Translations under genes and position numbers: made by a program
Shown here: piece after piece, positions 1-8,932 of the stretch
How positions within the stretch are numbered: position 1 is the stretch's first letter
Layout of the letters: each line of letters begins with the position of its first letter
NCBI RefSeq assembly: GCF_900249755.1
Contig: NZ_LT976854.1
Coordinates: forward strand, 2,223,709 to 2,287,708
Length of the DNA stretch: 64,000 nucleotides
Origin: Cupriavidus taiwanensis
GTDB taxonomy: Bacteria > Pseudomonadota > Gammaproteobacteria > Burkholderiales > Burkholderiaceae
Reading direction: 5' to 3'
Notes under the pieces: generated by a model
What the model was told of the DNA's origin: nothing
The model's database searches: none
What the model saw: only the letters and a program-made list of their open reading frames with translations

Positions 1-367
1 CCCCTCTCCCGCCTGCGGGAGAGGGGCCGGGGGGTGAGGGCAGGGAGCCTCAACGAAGTCAGGCCTTCCGCAGCGAAGCAGCCACGGCAGCCGCGGCCTG
101 CGGGCCTGCCAGCGCTAAGCGAGCGCAGCGACGCGTTCCGTGCCTGGGCCTCCGCCTCGCGATAGGACCGGCGGGGCCACTGCCACTGGTTTGCTCCCCT
201 CTCCCGCCTGCGGGAGAGGGGCCGGGGGTGAGGGCAGGGAGCCTCAACGAAGTCAGGCCTTCCGCAGCGAAGCAGCCACGGCAGCCGCGGCCTGCGGGCC
301 TGCCAGCGCCAAGCAAGCGCAGCGACGCGTTCCATGCCAGAGCCCACGCCCTGCGATAGGACCGGCG
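1..367. repeat. Direct duplication of a ~173-bp intergenic repeat
   Basis: Two near-identical units occupy 1-173 and 196-367. Each starts with the perfect palindrome CCCCTCTCCCGC-CT-GCGGGAGAGGGG (1-26 and 196-221), continues with a G-rich stretch and GGGAGCCTCAACGAAGT, and ends with GCGATAGGACCGGCG. They differ at a few positions only. The palindrome recurs between genes at 44.5, 50.7, 53.0 and 54.9 kb. No convincing coding sequence lies here. Confidence 0.85.
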
Positions 368-583
368 CGCAGCGCAGCCGAAGGCGTCCCCGCGTTGACG
401 CCAGCAGCAGGCTGCCTACACCCTAGTTTGGGATCGTTCAAAAGTGGGTTATCGCAGGCACCACCCCTGACTCACATAGCGTTAGCAGGCTCGAACGGGC
501 ACCCACGCCAAAGGGAAATCACCACCGCTGGAACCACCAACGCCGTGGAATTGATTGCCAGCCGCACAGGCGACGCGTTTTTT

Positions 584-616
584 GGTTACTTTTTGGCGCT
601 CGGCCAAAAAGTGACC
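584..616. repeat. Long hairpin between the repeat block and wzc
   Basis: GGTTACTTTTTGGC and GCCAAAAAGTGACC form a 14-bp stem with one T:G position around a 5-base loop. It lies about 85 bases past the stop of the leftward wzc gene and could end that transcript or be a dispersed repeat. The rest of 368-701 shows no coding signal. Confidence 0.6.
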
Positions 617-701
617 CGCCCAGCAGGGCGGAACCAGGCGGTTCAAGAGCCGACAGCATGTCACCAAAAGCGACATGCCGCGCCCACGCCAGACGACCCC
701 C

Positions 702-2951
702 TCATGCCCTCTTAGAACTAGCCCCCCCATACTGATTCATATACCGATACTTCCCAAAGTGATAATGCGCCCGATACCACCGCCCCTCCACCTTCAGGCC
801 ATTGAAGATCACGCCTTTGATATCACTGCCAGCCTGCACGATCGCACGCCGCGTCGCCTTGAGCTCTGATGCCGTACTGGCATCGGCCCGCGCCACTAGG
901 AACACCGCCCCAGCCTTGGTTGCCAGCACGCCGGCGTCGGAGGTGGCCAGTACCGGCGGGGTATCGAGCAGCACCACGTCGTAACGGTTCCTGAGCGTGG
1001 CCAGCAGCGTATCCATGCCGCGCGTCTGCAGCAGGTCGGCGGCCAGCGGCGGTTCGGAGCCGGTGGCGATGAAGTCCAGCCCGGGCACCACGTCGCGCTG
1101 CAGCACCTGCTCCAGCGGCGTGCCGGTCAGCAGCTCGGTCAGCCCCGGCACGCGCGGCTTGCCGAAATGGTGGTTGAGGCCGCCGCGCCGCAGGTCGGCG
1201 TCGACCAGCACCACGCGGCGCCCGGCGGTGGCCAGCACCGTGGCGAAGTTGGCCGAGATGAAGGACTTGCCGACTTCCGGTGCCGGCCCGGTGATCACCA
1301 CCACGTTGTTGCTGTCGCTGTTGAGCAGCGCAAACTGCAGCGAGGTGCGGAAGCTGCGCAGGCTCTCCACGGCCGGGTCGTCCGGCAGGCGCCGCGCCAG
1401 CAGCCGGTCGACATCGGGCCCGCCGCGCAGGCGCGACTGCGCCGCGCTGTAGGGCACCGTGGCGTACACCGTCATGCCGGTTTCGCGCTCGATCTCGTCG
1501 GCATCGGCGACGCCGCCGTCGAGCAGCCGGCGCAGCACCACCACCGCGGTGCCGGCCAGCAGGCCCAGCAGCACCGAGGCCGCGGCGATCAGCTTGCGGT
1601 TCGGCTTGACCGGGCGGATCGGCACCTCGGGCGGGTCCACCAGCCGCGCCGTGCCGATCTTGCTGGCCTTGACCAGCCTGAGCTGCTGCACGTCGTTCAG
1701 CAGCGACTGGTACATCTCGGTGCTGACCCGCACATCGCGCATCAGCCGCAGCACGTTCTGCTCGATGTCCGGCAGGCGCTGGATCTTGCCGCCGACGGTG
1801 CCGAGCTCGGCGTTCACGTCGGCGATCTGCTTGTCCATGATCTCGATCGCCGGATGGTTGGGCGTGAAGCGCGCAATCAGTTCCTGGCGCCGCTGGCGCA
1901 GGTCGGCCAGCTTGGTCTGTGCGGCTACCGATTGCGCCAGCACCAGCCGGGATTCTTCGTTCAGGTCGATGGTGCCGCGCTGGTTGCGCATGGCGTTGTA
2001 GCGCGACTCGGCGCTTTCCAGCTGCTGCTTGAGCTGCGGCAGCTGCGCCTCCAGGAAGGCCAGCGACTTCTCGGCCTCGGCGGCCTTGCGGCGCAGGTTC
2101 TGCTCGACATACTCGTTGCCGACCTCGTTCAGGATGGCGGCGGTCTTCTCGGCCGAGGTGCCTTCCAGCGCCACGCCGATCACGCCGCTCTGCTTGCCGC
2201 GCTCGGTGATCATCAGCTTGCTTTGCAGGTCGGCAATGGCCACCGCGCGCGGCACGCGCGAGACGTGGAACACCGCGCCGGCCCGGCCTTCGAGCTGGGT
2301 GATCTCGATCGTGACCTTGCCGCTGTGGGTCGCCACCGTCAGCGGCACGCCGACGCTGCCTTCGACCACGGCGTCGTCGCTGGCGAAGGCCAGCCGGTAC
2401 TTGCCGTTGCCCAGCGCGGTCACCGTGATCAGCCGGCGCTCCATCGCCGGCGGCACCTCCAGGCGCGAGACCGCGATCGCTTCGCTGCCCCACGCATAGC
2501 CGCCCTTGCCGAACAGGCCCGGCTGCGACAGCTCGCGGTTGAAGCCGGCCAGCGCCGCGCCGATCACCGGGAAGTAGTGCGGCGACGCGGACACGTCCAG
2601 CTGCAGCGCGTCGACCGCCTTGCCGACCACCATGCGCGAGCGCAGCAGCTCGATCTCCGCCGACGGGGCGGGCCTGACGTCATACACCGGCGACACGGTG
2701 GCGGTGGGCTTGTTGGGGTTGTTGGCGCTGGTGCTGTTCTGCTCCTCCACCTGCACCAGCATGTCGGCACGGTAGACCGGCTTGGTCAGCAGCGCGAACA
2801 GCAGGCCCACGGCCATGACCGCGGCAGCAACCCCGATAAAGGTCCAGCGATAGCGGATCAGCACGTCGACATACGAGGTCAGGTCAGACGACGGCTCATC
2901 GCCGTCGGTGGCCTGGGCCTCGTAGTCACGCAGGTTCTTGATGTTGCTCAT
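702..2951 (-). CDS. wzc: Wzc-type chain-length regulator and BY-kinase
   Basis: Inner-membrane bacterial tyrosine kinase (749 aa) that sets chain length in Wzy-dependent polysaccharide export. An N-terminal membrane segment (about residues 33-55) starts the Wzz domain. A periplasmic coiled-coil part follows, then a second membrane segment near 455 and a cytoplasmic P-loop kinase: Walker A GPAPEVGKS (about 555), Walker A' VVLVDADLR (about 580) and Walker B VVLLDTPP (about 659). The tail carries five tyrosines (about 726, 730, 735, 737, 741), the usual autophosphorylation cluster. The ATG at 2951 follows a strong GGGGAGG and overlaps the wzb stop as ATGA, so translation is probably coupled. Ralstonia calls the counterpart EpsB. 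Confidence 0.93.
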   Translation of the reverse strand: MSNIKNLRDYEAQATDGDEPSSDLTSYVDVLIRYRWTFIGVAAAVMAVGLLFALLTKPVYRADMLVQVEEQNSTSANNPNKPTATVSPVYDVRPAPSAEIELLRSRMVVGKAVDALQLDVSASPHYFPVIGAALAGFNRELSQPGLFGKGGYAWGSEAIAVSRLEVPPAMERRLITVTALGNGKYRLAFASDDAVVEGSVGVPLTVATHSGKVTIEITQLEGRAGAVFHVSRVPRAVAIADLQSKLMITERGKQSGVIGVALEGTSAEKTAAILNEVGNEYVEQNLRRKAAEAEKSLAFLEAQLPQLKQQLESAESRYNAMRNQRGTIDLNEESRLVLAQSVAAQTKLADLRQRRQELIARFTPNHPAIEIMDKQIADVNAELGTVGGKIQRLPDIEQNVLRLMRDVRVSTEMYQSLLNDVQQLRLVKASKIGTARLVDPPEVPIRPVKPNRKLIAAASVLLGLLAGTAVVVLRRLLDGGVADADEIERETGMTVYATVPYSAAQSRLRGGPDVDRLLARRLPDDPAVESLRSFRTSLQFALLNSDSNNVVVITGPAPEVGKSFISANFATVLATAGRRVVLVDADLRRGGLNHHFGKPRVPGLTELLTGTPLEQVLQRDVVPGLDFIATGSEPPLAADLLQTRGMDTLLATLRNRYDVVLLDTPPVLATSDAGVLATKAGAVFLVARADASTASELKATRRAIVQAGSDIKGVIFNGLKVEGRWYRAHYHFGKYRYMNQYGGASSKRA

Positions 2952-3412
2952 GTTGCCTCCCCGTAGCGGGTTGCCTGTGCTTCGGATTGAATCTGTGCGG
3001 TCCATGCCTGCACGCCCTCGCGGATCAGCCCCAGCACGATCAGGAACATCGCCTGCGAGCCGCCGTAGGGATCGGGAATATCCGCCTGCGCGGCCTCGCA
3101 CAGGCGGAAGGTCTTGCCGCGCGCCTGCGGGAAGCGCTGCTCCAGCCATTCGCGCTGCTCGCTGTCCATCACCAGCACCAGGTCGGCATCGTTCACCATG
3201 CCGTCGTCGAGTTCGCGCGTGCGGTGCGCCGCCAGGTCCAGCCCATCCTTGGCCAGCAGCCGGATCACGCGCGGATCGGCGCCGGCGTCGGGCGGCGGCG
3301 CCAGCCCCGCGGAGCTGATGCTGCAGTCGGGCAGGGCCTGGCGCAGCAGGTCGGCGGCCATCGGGCTGCGGCAACGGTTGCCCAGGCACACCACCAGGAT
3401 CGAGCGGATCAT
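2948..3412 (-). CDS. wzb: Low-molecular-weight protein tyrosine phosphatase
   Basis: Cytoplasmic phosphatase expected to remove phosphate from the Wzc tail. The N-terminus has the P-loop CLGNRCRSP (C-x5-R-S) right after the first strand, and the general-acid DPYG motif lies near residue 108. From the ATG at 3412 it is 154 aa, the usual family size, with the active site starting near residue 9 as in E. coli Wzb. An in-frame ATG at 3451, three bases after the wza stop, would add 13 residues and cannot be excluded. It sits between wza and wzc, the standard order. Confidence 0.9.
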   Translation of the reverse strand: MIRSILVVCLGNRCRSPMAADLLRQALPDCSISSAGLAPPPDAGADPRVIRLLAKDGLDLAAHRTRELDDGMVNDADLVLVMDSEQREWLEQRFPQARGKTFRLCEAAQADIPDPYGGSQAMFLIVLGLIREGVQAWTAQIQSEAQATRYGEAT

Positions 3413-3454
3413 CGCGGCTTCATCGGCTATCAGGGGCGGCGCGAGCAGCATGGT

Positions 3455-4639
3455 TCAGGGCCGCGTAGCGAGACTGTTGACGCCCACGATCGGGCTCACC
3501 AGCAGGGTCATGACGCGGCTCCACCGCACCACTTCGCGTGCATCCACGTAGACCACGTCCTTGGGCTCGAGCTCGAAGCCCTCGGCAATCGCCAGCGCCA
3601 CCGGCGAGGTGCCGTCGAGGTGGAATACCTTGGGCGTATCGCTGGCGGTCTTGCGGATCACGTAGATCTGCTCGGCGTTGGCGGAGTTGGGGTTCACGCC
3701 GCCGGCGTCGCCGAGCGCCTCGTTCAGCGTCATGCGGCCGTTGCGCATCAGCAGCGAGGCCGGCCGGACCACCTCGCCGGTGACGAAGATCTTGCTGTCC
3801 TCGCGCTGCTCGACGCGCACGATGTCGCCCGAGCGCAGCAGGATGCGCGACGGGTCGATGCCCTTGGCCAGCATCGCCGGGATATTCACGTACCAGCTGC
3901 GCTCGCCGCGGGTGACGCGCACGCGGCTGTTGTCGCCGGTGTTGTTGAGCACGCCGCCGGCGCGGTTCAGCGCCTCGACCAGCGTCATCGGCGCGTCGTC
4001 GATGGCGAGCATGCCGGGCGTGCGCACCTCGCCGTCGACATAGACGCGCTGGCTGCGAAAGCCCAGCACGCGCACCGTCATCTGCGGGTTGCGCACCACG
4101 CGCGAGAGCACGCGCGCCATTTCGTCGCGCACCTGGTTGGCGGTCTTGCCCGAGACCTTCATCACGCCGGCATACGGGAACTGGATATCGCCGTTGGGGC
4201 TGACCACATAGCCCGGCATGTTCGAGCCGCCGGTCGACGCCGGCACCTCGAAGCCCGCGCCGATGCTGTAGGTCTGCGTCGGGAACACCAGTTCCGGGTG
4301 GTCCCACACCACCACCGAGATGATGTCGCCGGGGCCGATCACATAGGGCTTGGGCGTGGCGAACAGTTCTTCGACGCGGTCATTGGTGGGCTTGCTCTTG
4401 GCGCGCAGCTCGCGCACCAGGTCCATGGTGATGGGCGTGATGTCCGGCTTGACGTCGGGGCCGACCGCGTCGACATTCGCGGTCGGGCTGAAGTGCATCC
4501 CCGGCGAGGCGGCGCAGCCGCCCAGCAGCAGGGCGGCGCCGAGTACGGCGCACAGTCCCGGCAGCGAGCGCGGGCGCGCATGGCCGGTGCGGTGGGTGCG
4601 GGGGATGAGGCAAGCGGTGCGGCATTGACTGGTTTCCAC
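3455..4639 (-). CDS. wza: Wza-type outer-membrane polysaccharide export lipoprotein
   Basis: Forms the outer-membrane channel for the exopolysaccharide. The precursor has a lipoprotein signal ending LLLGGC, a polysaccharide-export domain (around YVIGPGDIISVVVWDHPEL) and later SLBB-type segments (SQRVYVDGEVRTPGML, SKIFVTGEVVRPASLL). The start chosen is a GTG at 4639, because AGGAG stands seven bases before it; an in-frame ATG at 4657 lies upstream of that site. It is the first gene of the leftward wza-wzb-wzc set. Confidence 0.9.
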   Translation of the reverse strand: METSQCRTACLIPRTHRTGHARPRSLPGLCAVLGAALLLGGCAASPGMHFSPTANVDAVGPDVKPDITPITMDLVRELRAKSKPTNDRVEELFATPKPYVIGPGDIISVVVWDHPELVFPTQTYSIGAGFEVPASTGGSNMPGYVVSPNGDIQFPYAGVMKVSGKTANQVRDEMARVLSRVVRNPQMTVRVLGFRSQRVYVDGEVRTPGMLAIDDAPMTLVEALNRAGGVLNNTGDNSRVRVTRGERSWYVNIPAMLAKGIDPSRILLRSGDIVRVEQREDSKIFVTGEVVRPASLLMRNGRMTLNEALGDAGGVNPNSANAEQIYVIRKTASDTPKVFHLDGTSPVALAIAEGFELEPKDVVYVDAREVVRWSRVMTLLVSPIVGVNSLATRP

Positions 4640-4803
4640 GACATGACTCCTGCACATTTGGGGCTGGGCGCGCGTTGGGACGGCATGCCCCCGATGCTCC
4701 CAGCCTAGGGCTGCGGGTAGCGCGAATCGGTGCGCTCTCGCACACTGCCGCAAGCGCCTTGCGTGGCATGCCCCGCACTGGGCGCGCGGCGCTGCGGGCC
4801 GTT

Positions 4804-5358
4804 TCACGGCTGCGGGCGGCGCTGGCCGATGGGCCGCGCGGGCGTGCCGCCATACACCGTCCACGCTTCGCGCAGCGGCTTGGTGACCACCGTGCGCGGC
4901 GCAATCACCACGCCTTCGGGCAGCGTCACGCCCGGCGAGATGAAGGCTTCGGCGCACACCCACACATGGCGCTCCAGCGTGATCGGCGACGCGATCAGCT
5001 GGAACGTTTCGCTGTTGTAGTCGTGCGAGCCGGTGCACAGGTGCGAGCCCTGCGACACGGTGGCGTAGTCGCCAAGCGTGATCGGACTGATGTTGTAGAG
5101 CGTCACGCCGTCGGCGACGGCGGTGTGCTCGCCCATCACCAGGTTCCACGGCGCCCAGATGCGCGCGCCGGGGTAGACCCGCGCGTCGCGGCCCAGCCGT
5201 GCGCCGAACAACCGCAGCAGCGCGGCGCGCCAGGCATGCATCGGGCGCAGGCTGGGGCGGAACAGCCACAGCCATACCCAGTTCCATAGCTGCCGGCGCA
5301 CACGGTTGGACAGCGAAAACGACGGGCCGGAGGTGCGGTGGGTGTGCTGGATGATCAT
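4804..5358 (-). CDS. WcaF-like left-handed beta-helix acetyltransferase
   Basis: Putative sugar O-acetyltransferase (184 aa) acting on the exopolysaccharide repeat unit. It shows imperfect hexapeptide turns (VADGVTLYNISPITLGDYATVSQ; VCAEAFISPGVTLPEGVVIAP) typical of the LbH fold, and a motif with the likely catalytic histidine (HLCTGSHDYN). It ends with VYGGTPARPIG, usual for this family. Colanic-acid WcaF and rhizobial NodL-like enzymes are the nearest known group. The ATG at 5358 was chosen because the fold starts shortly after it. A 165-bp gap separates it from wza. Confidence 0.82.
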   Translation of the reverse strand: MIIQHTHRTSGPSFSLSNRVRRQLWNWVWLWLFRPSLRPMHAWRAALLRLFGARLGRDARVYPGARIWAPWNLVMGEHTAVADGVTLYNISPITLGDYATVSQGSHLCTGSHDYNSETFQLIASPITLERHVWVCAEAFISPGVTLPEGVVIAPRTVVTKPLREAWTVYGGTPARPIGQRRPQP

Positions 5359-5614
5359 ACGAAGCGTTCCGGGACGGCTGGCATTGCGGCGATGCTCGCG
5401 CGAAGGCGGCCGGCGCATCGGTGCGCCGCGCCACAGAAACAGGGCGAGAGCCTGCCAGGCCGGGTGCGTCGGCCATTGCGCCGCCCTCGCGCGACCATTG
5501 CGCTCCAGACAGGTGCGCCAGCGCACGGAGCGGCACCCGGTGCTGGCGCATGCTGCAGGCAGACGCAGCGTGCACAGGCGTGCTGACACGCTGCGCGACC
5601 GGAGCCATGACGCG

Positions 5615-6730
5615 ATGATGCAACCCTTGCGGCTGCACGAGACCCCTGCGCCGCTGCCAAGCATCCTGATCTACAGCGCCCCCTTCCATCCGGCGATCGG
5701 CGGCATGGAGCGGTTCGCCGAGGAACTGGCGCATGGCCTGGCGGAACTGGGCTACCCGGTGGAAGTGGCCACGCGCACGCCGGCCGCGCCCGGCGATGCC
5801 ACCACGTTCCCGTTCACCGTGACCCGGATCCGCGGCAAGCTGCAGCTGGCGCGGGCGCTGTTGCGCCACCGGCGCGTGCTGTTCGTTGGCCTGACCTTCT
5901 ACGACGTGATGCTGGCCAGCGTGCTGCGCCGGCGCATCGTGCTGACCCACCACGGCCCGTACGTGGTCCACGGCCACAAGCGCCGCGCCTGGGCCGGTGT
6001 CATCAAGCGCTGGCTGTCGCGCTTCTACCACGGCATCTGCGTCAGCCACTACCTGGCCGGCTGGCTGCCGGGCCAGCCGCTGGTGATCCACAACGGCTAT
6101 CGCGACGAACTGTTCGCGCACGCGGCGCCGGCCGATGCGCGGCCGGCGGGCAGCTTTATCTTCGTCGGGCGGCTGGTGTCGGAAAAAGGCGTGGATTTGC
6201 TGGTGCGCAGCTTCGCGCGCCTGCATGCGCGCCAGCCGCATGCGCGGCTGACCATCGTCGGCGACGGGCCCGAGCGCGAGGCGCTGGCGCGCCTCGCCGC
6301 CGCGCTTGGCTGCGCGGATGCGGTGCACTTTGCCGGCTGCCAGTGCGCCGCCGGCGTGGCGGCGATGCTGGGCCGGCATCGATGCCTGGTGGCGCCGTCG
6401 CTGGGCTATGAATCGTTCGGCATCGTCGCACTGGAAGGCCTGGCGGCGGGCTGCGAAGTGATCGTCAGCCAGCGCGGCGGCCTGCCTGAAGCGGTTGGCG
6501 ATTTCGGCTGGGTGGTCGAGCCGGCGCTCGAGCCATTGCACGCGGCCATGGCCGCCGTGCTGGCCGGCGCGTCACGCCGGGACGAAGCCGGCACGCGCCA
6601 GTTCCTGCACGAGCACGAACGCAAGGCGGTGGCGCAGCGCTACGCCGAGGCCATCGCGCGCTTCACCCGGCACCCCAGCGAGCCGGCACCGTTCAGCACC
6701 GACCGGCAGGGTTCCGAAGCCGGCCGCTAG
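5615..6730 (+). CDS. GT4-family glycosyltransferase
   Basis: GT-B fold enzyme (371 aa) that should add one sugar to the lipid-linked repeat unit. The N-terminal Rossmann half has HPAIGGMERFAEELA. The C-terminal half starts with FVGRLVSEKGVDLLV and carries the donor-binding region ending ESFGIVALEGLA (E-x7-E type). No membrane segment is visible. A GGAG lies ten bases before the ATG at 5615. It is read divergently from the acetyltransferase (257-bp gap) and its stop shares the CTAG at 6727-6730 with the convergent deacetylase. Donor and acceptor cannot be told from sequence. Confidence 0.85.
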   Translation: MMQPLRLHETPAPLPSILIYSAPFHPAIGGMERFAEELAHGLAELGYPVEVATRTPAAPGDATTFPFTVTRIRGKLQLARALLRHRRVLFVGLTFYDVMLASVLRRRIVLTHHGPYVVHGHKRRAWAGVIKRWLSRFYHGICVSHYLAGWLPGQPLVIHNGYRDELFAHAAPADARPAGSFIFVGRLVSEKGVDLLVRSFARLHARQPHARLTIVGDGPEREALARLAAALGCADAVHFAGCQCAAGVAAMLGRHRCLVAPSLGYESFGIVALEGLAAGCEVIVSQRGGLPEAVGDFGWVVEPALEPLHAAMAAVLAGASRRDEAGTRQFLHEHERKAVAQRYAEAIARFTRHPSEPAPFSTDRQGSEAGR

Positions 6731-7452
6731 GCTTCGCGCCAGCGGTCTTCGTGCGCGGTCAGGCATTTGCGCAGGAAGCCGAACAGGCCGGTGGCGCAAT
6801 ACACGCTCACGCGCGGCAGGCCGAACGGGTCGTCGCTGGCGCGGGCCAGGCCGCGCGCGGTAATGGTGGCGTTGGCGTAGCCCGCCTCGCGCACCATGTC
6901 CCGGTGCGCGGCGTCCTGGCTGCCGTAGGGATAGCAGAAGGCCGTCACCGGCACGCCGAGCCATTGCTCGAGCTCATCCTTGGACGCGGCGATCTGCCGG
7001 CGCGCCTCGTGCGGCGCCATGCGGCGCAGGTCGACATGGTCCAGCGTATGCGAGCCGACTTCATGGCCGCGCTGGTGCCAGGCGCGCATCTGCGCCACGC
7101 TCATCAGCGCCGCGGGCCGGATGCCCAGGTCACGGTCCCACACATTGCTGCCCGACAGCTGGCGCGAGACAAAGTAGTTGGTGGCGGTGAAACCCAGCGC
7201 ATCCAGCGCGGGCATGGCGTGCTCGAACACGTTGCGGAAGCCGTCGTCGAAGGTGATGCCGAACACCTTGCCGCTGCGCTCGCCGTGCAGGTACGGCATC
7301 AGGTCGCGCATGCTCAGGCCGCGATAGCCCAGCCGGTGCATCAGCCGCATCTGGCGCCGGAAGCGCGCGGGCGGCACCCACAGCCCGCGCCCGGGCGAGC
7401 GGCGTGGCGGCGGGGCGTCGATCTGGTGGTACATCAGGATCGGGATCGGCAT
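6727..7452 (-). CDS. Polysaccharide deacetylase (NodB homology domain)
   Basis: Metal-dependent CE4 deacetylase (241 aa). Motif 1 ITFDDGF gives the catalytic Asp and a metal Asp, motif 2 GSHTLDH gives the two metal histidines, and CYPYGS is motif 3. No signal peptide or membrane segment is evident from the chosen ATG at 7452, so it may act in the cytoplasm or on the lipid-linked intermediate. Paired with the acetyltransferase at 4804, it suggests that acetylation is adjusted. It is convergent with the preceding glycosyltransferase and divergent from the next. No clear ribosome site supports the start. Confidence 0.85.
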   Translation of the reverse strand: MPIPILMYHQIDAPPPRRSPGRGLWVPPARFRRQMRLMHRLGYRGLSMRDLMPYLHGERSGKVFGITFDDGFRNVFEHAMPALDALGFTATNYFVSRQLSGSNVWDRDLGIRPAALMSVAQMRAWHQRGHEVGSHTLDHVDLRRMAPHEARRQIAASKDELEQWLGVPVTAFCYPYGSQDAAHRDMVREAGYANATITARGLARASDDPFGLPRVSVYCATGLFGFLRKCLTAHEDRWREA

Positions 7453-7723
7453 GGCAGGAACAAGGTGCGCGCCATGCGGATGGCGCCGGATGCCAGCCAT
7501 TCTGGTGCGCCGCGGCGCGCGGCTCGGTGCGCTGGTCCACATTGGCCAGGCGGCGCCGGTGCTGGCCGTGCGGGTGTGTGGCAGCGAACAGAGCCCGCGG
7601 ACGGGCTGGCTCATGCTGCGGGCACGAGGACGTATGGCCCCGCTTGCCATTGGCGCCAGCCTGGGGACCAGAGCCTGCCGCAGAGCGGGCACGACGCGCG
7701 GAATCCGGAGATCGCCCTGCACC

Positions 7724-8932
7724 ATGAAATTGCTGCACGTCATACCCTCCATCGACCCCGCCGGGGGCGGCCCCATCGAGGGCATCCGCCAATTGCGCCA
7801 GCCGCTGCGCGAACGCGGCGCCGAGATCCATGTCTGCTGTGGCGACGCACCCGACGCGCCGTTCGTGCGTGCCAGCGAGATGAACGTAATCGCACTGGGC
7901 CCGGTTTCGTCCAAATACGGCTTCAACCCCAGGATGCTGGCGTGGCTGCGCGCCCATGCGGCCGACTATGACGCGGTGCTGGTCGAAGGCCTGTGGCAGT
8001 TCCATGCGCTGGCCACCTGCCTGGCGCTGCGCGGCGCCGAGGTGCCGTACTTCGTCTATACGCACGGCATGCTCGACCCGTGGTTCCGCGAGCGTTATCC
8101 GCTCAAGCACGTCAAGAAGAGCCTGTACTGGCTGCTCGGCGACTACTGGGTGTTGCGCGGCGCGCGCGGCGTGCTGTTCACCTGCGAGGAAGAGCAGCGG
8201 CGTTCGCGCAATGCGTTCTGGCCCTATCGCTGCCGCGAGCTGGTGGCCGGCTACGGCACCGCGCAGCCGCCCACCGCTGCCGCGCCGCTGCGCGAGACCT
8301 TCTTCGCCGCATTTCCGGCGCTGCGCGGCAAGCGCATCGTGCTGTTCCTCGGGCGCATCCACGAAAAGAAGGGCTGCGACCTGCTGGTCGAAGCCTTTGC
8401 CGGCGTGGCCGGTGCGGATCCGCGGCTGCAGCTGGTGCTGGCGGGCCCGGTCGAGGCGGCGCTGCGCGAACGCCTGGCGCGGCAGGCCGAGGGCCTGGGA
8501 CTGGCGCAGCGGCTGAGCTGGACCGGGATGCTGTCCGGCGACGTGAAATGGGGCGCCTATCACGCGGCGGAAGTCTTCAGCCTGCCGTCGCACCAGGAGA
8601 ACTTTGGCGTGGCCGTGGCCGAGGCGCTGGGCTGCGGCGTGCCGGTGCTGATTTCGGACAAGGTCAATATCTGGCGCGAGATCGTTGCCGACGGGGCCGG
8701 ACTGGCCGGTGCGGATACCGCCGAGGGCACCGGTGCGTGCCTGCGCCAGTGGCTGCAGGCAGGGCCCGACGCGCAGGCGCGCATGCGGGTGCAGGCGCAA
8801 GCCTGCTTCCTCCGACGCTTCGAGGTGCGCCAGAGCGCGCAGCGGCTGCTGGATATCGTCGGCCAGCGGCCGGCGCCGCAGCCCGCGCGCGGCGCCGCCG
8901 CCAGCAGCGCCACGCCGGGCGGCACGCCATGA
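7724..8932 (+). CDS. GT4-family glycosyltransferase
   Basis: Cytoplasmic GT-B glycosyltransferase (402 aa), first gene of a five-gene rightward run. It begins MKLLHVIPSIDPAGGGP, the usual first strand and Gly-rich loop, and has LFLGRIHEKKGCDLLVEAF at the start of the C-terminal half. The donor region reads LPSHQENFGVAVAEALGCG. The ATG at 7724 was chosen because the first strand begins there. Its stop overlaps the flippase start as ATGA, which implies translational coupling. Confidence 0.85.
   Translation: MKLLHVIPSIDPAGGGPIEGIRQLRQPLRERGAEIHVCCGDAPDAPFVRASEMNVIALGPVSSKYGFNPRMLAWLRAHAADYDAVLVEGLWQFHALATCLALRGAEVPYFVYTHGMLDPWFRERYPLKHVKKSLYWLLGDYWVLRGARGVLFTCEEEQRRSRNAFWPYRCRELVAGYGTAQPPTAAAPLRETFFAAFPALRGKRIVLFLGRIHEKKGCDLLVEAFAGVAGADPRLQLVLAGPVEAALRERLARQAEGLGLAQRLSWTGMLSGDVKWGAYHAAEVFSLPSHQENFGVAVAEALGCGVPVLISDKVNIWREIVADGAGLAGADTAEGTGACLRQWLQAGPDAQARMRVQAQACFLRRFEVRQSAQRLLDIVGQRPAPQPARGAAASSATPGGTP

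Noticed and set aside
140-715. 191-residue frame across the left repeat block
   Set aside because: It is made of the direct repeat itself plus hairpin DNA, with no conserved motif; parallel copies of the repeat encode different phases.
1167-2966. Long rightward open frame opposite wzc
   Set aside because: It is antisense to a clear Wzc kinase. Its composition (His/Arg/Gln/Ala-rich) is the usual shadow of GC-rich coding DNA, and it shows no motif or ribosome site.
4658-6541. Upstream extension of the wza frame to more than 1000 residues
   Set aside because: The lipoprotein signal and ribosome site near 4640 set the real start; the extension reads through the acetyltransferase and the divergent glycosyltransferase in the wrong frame.
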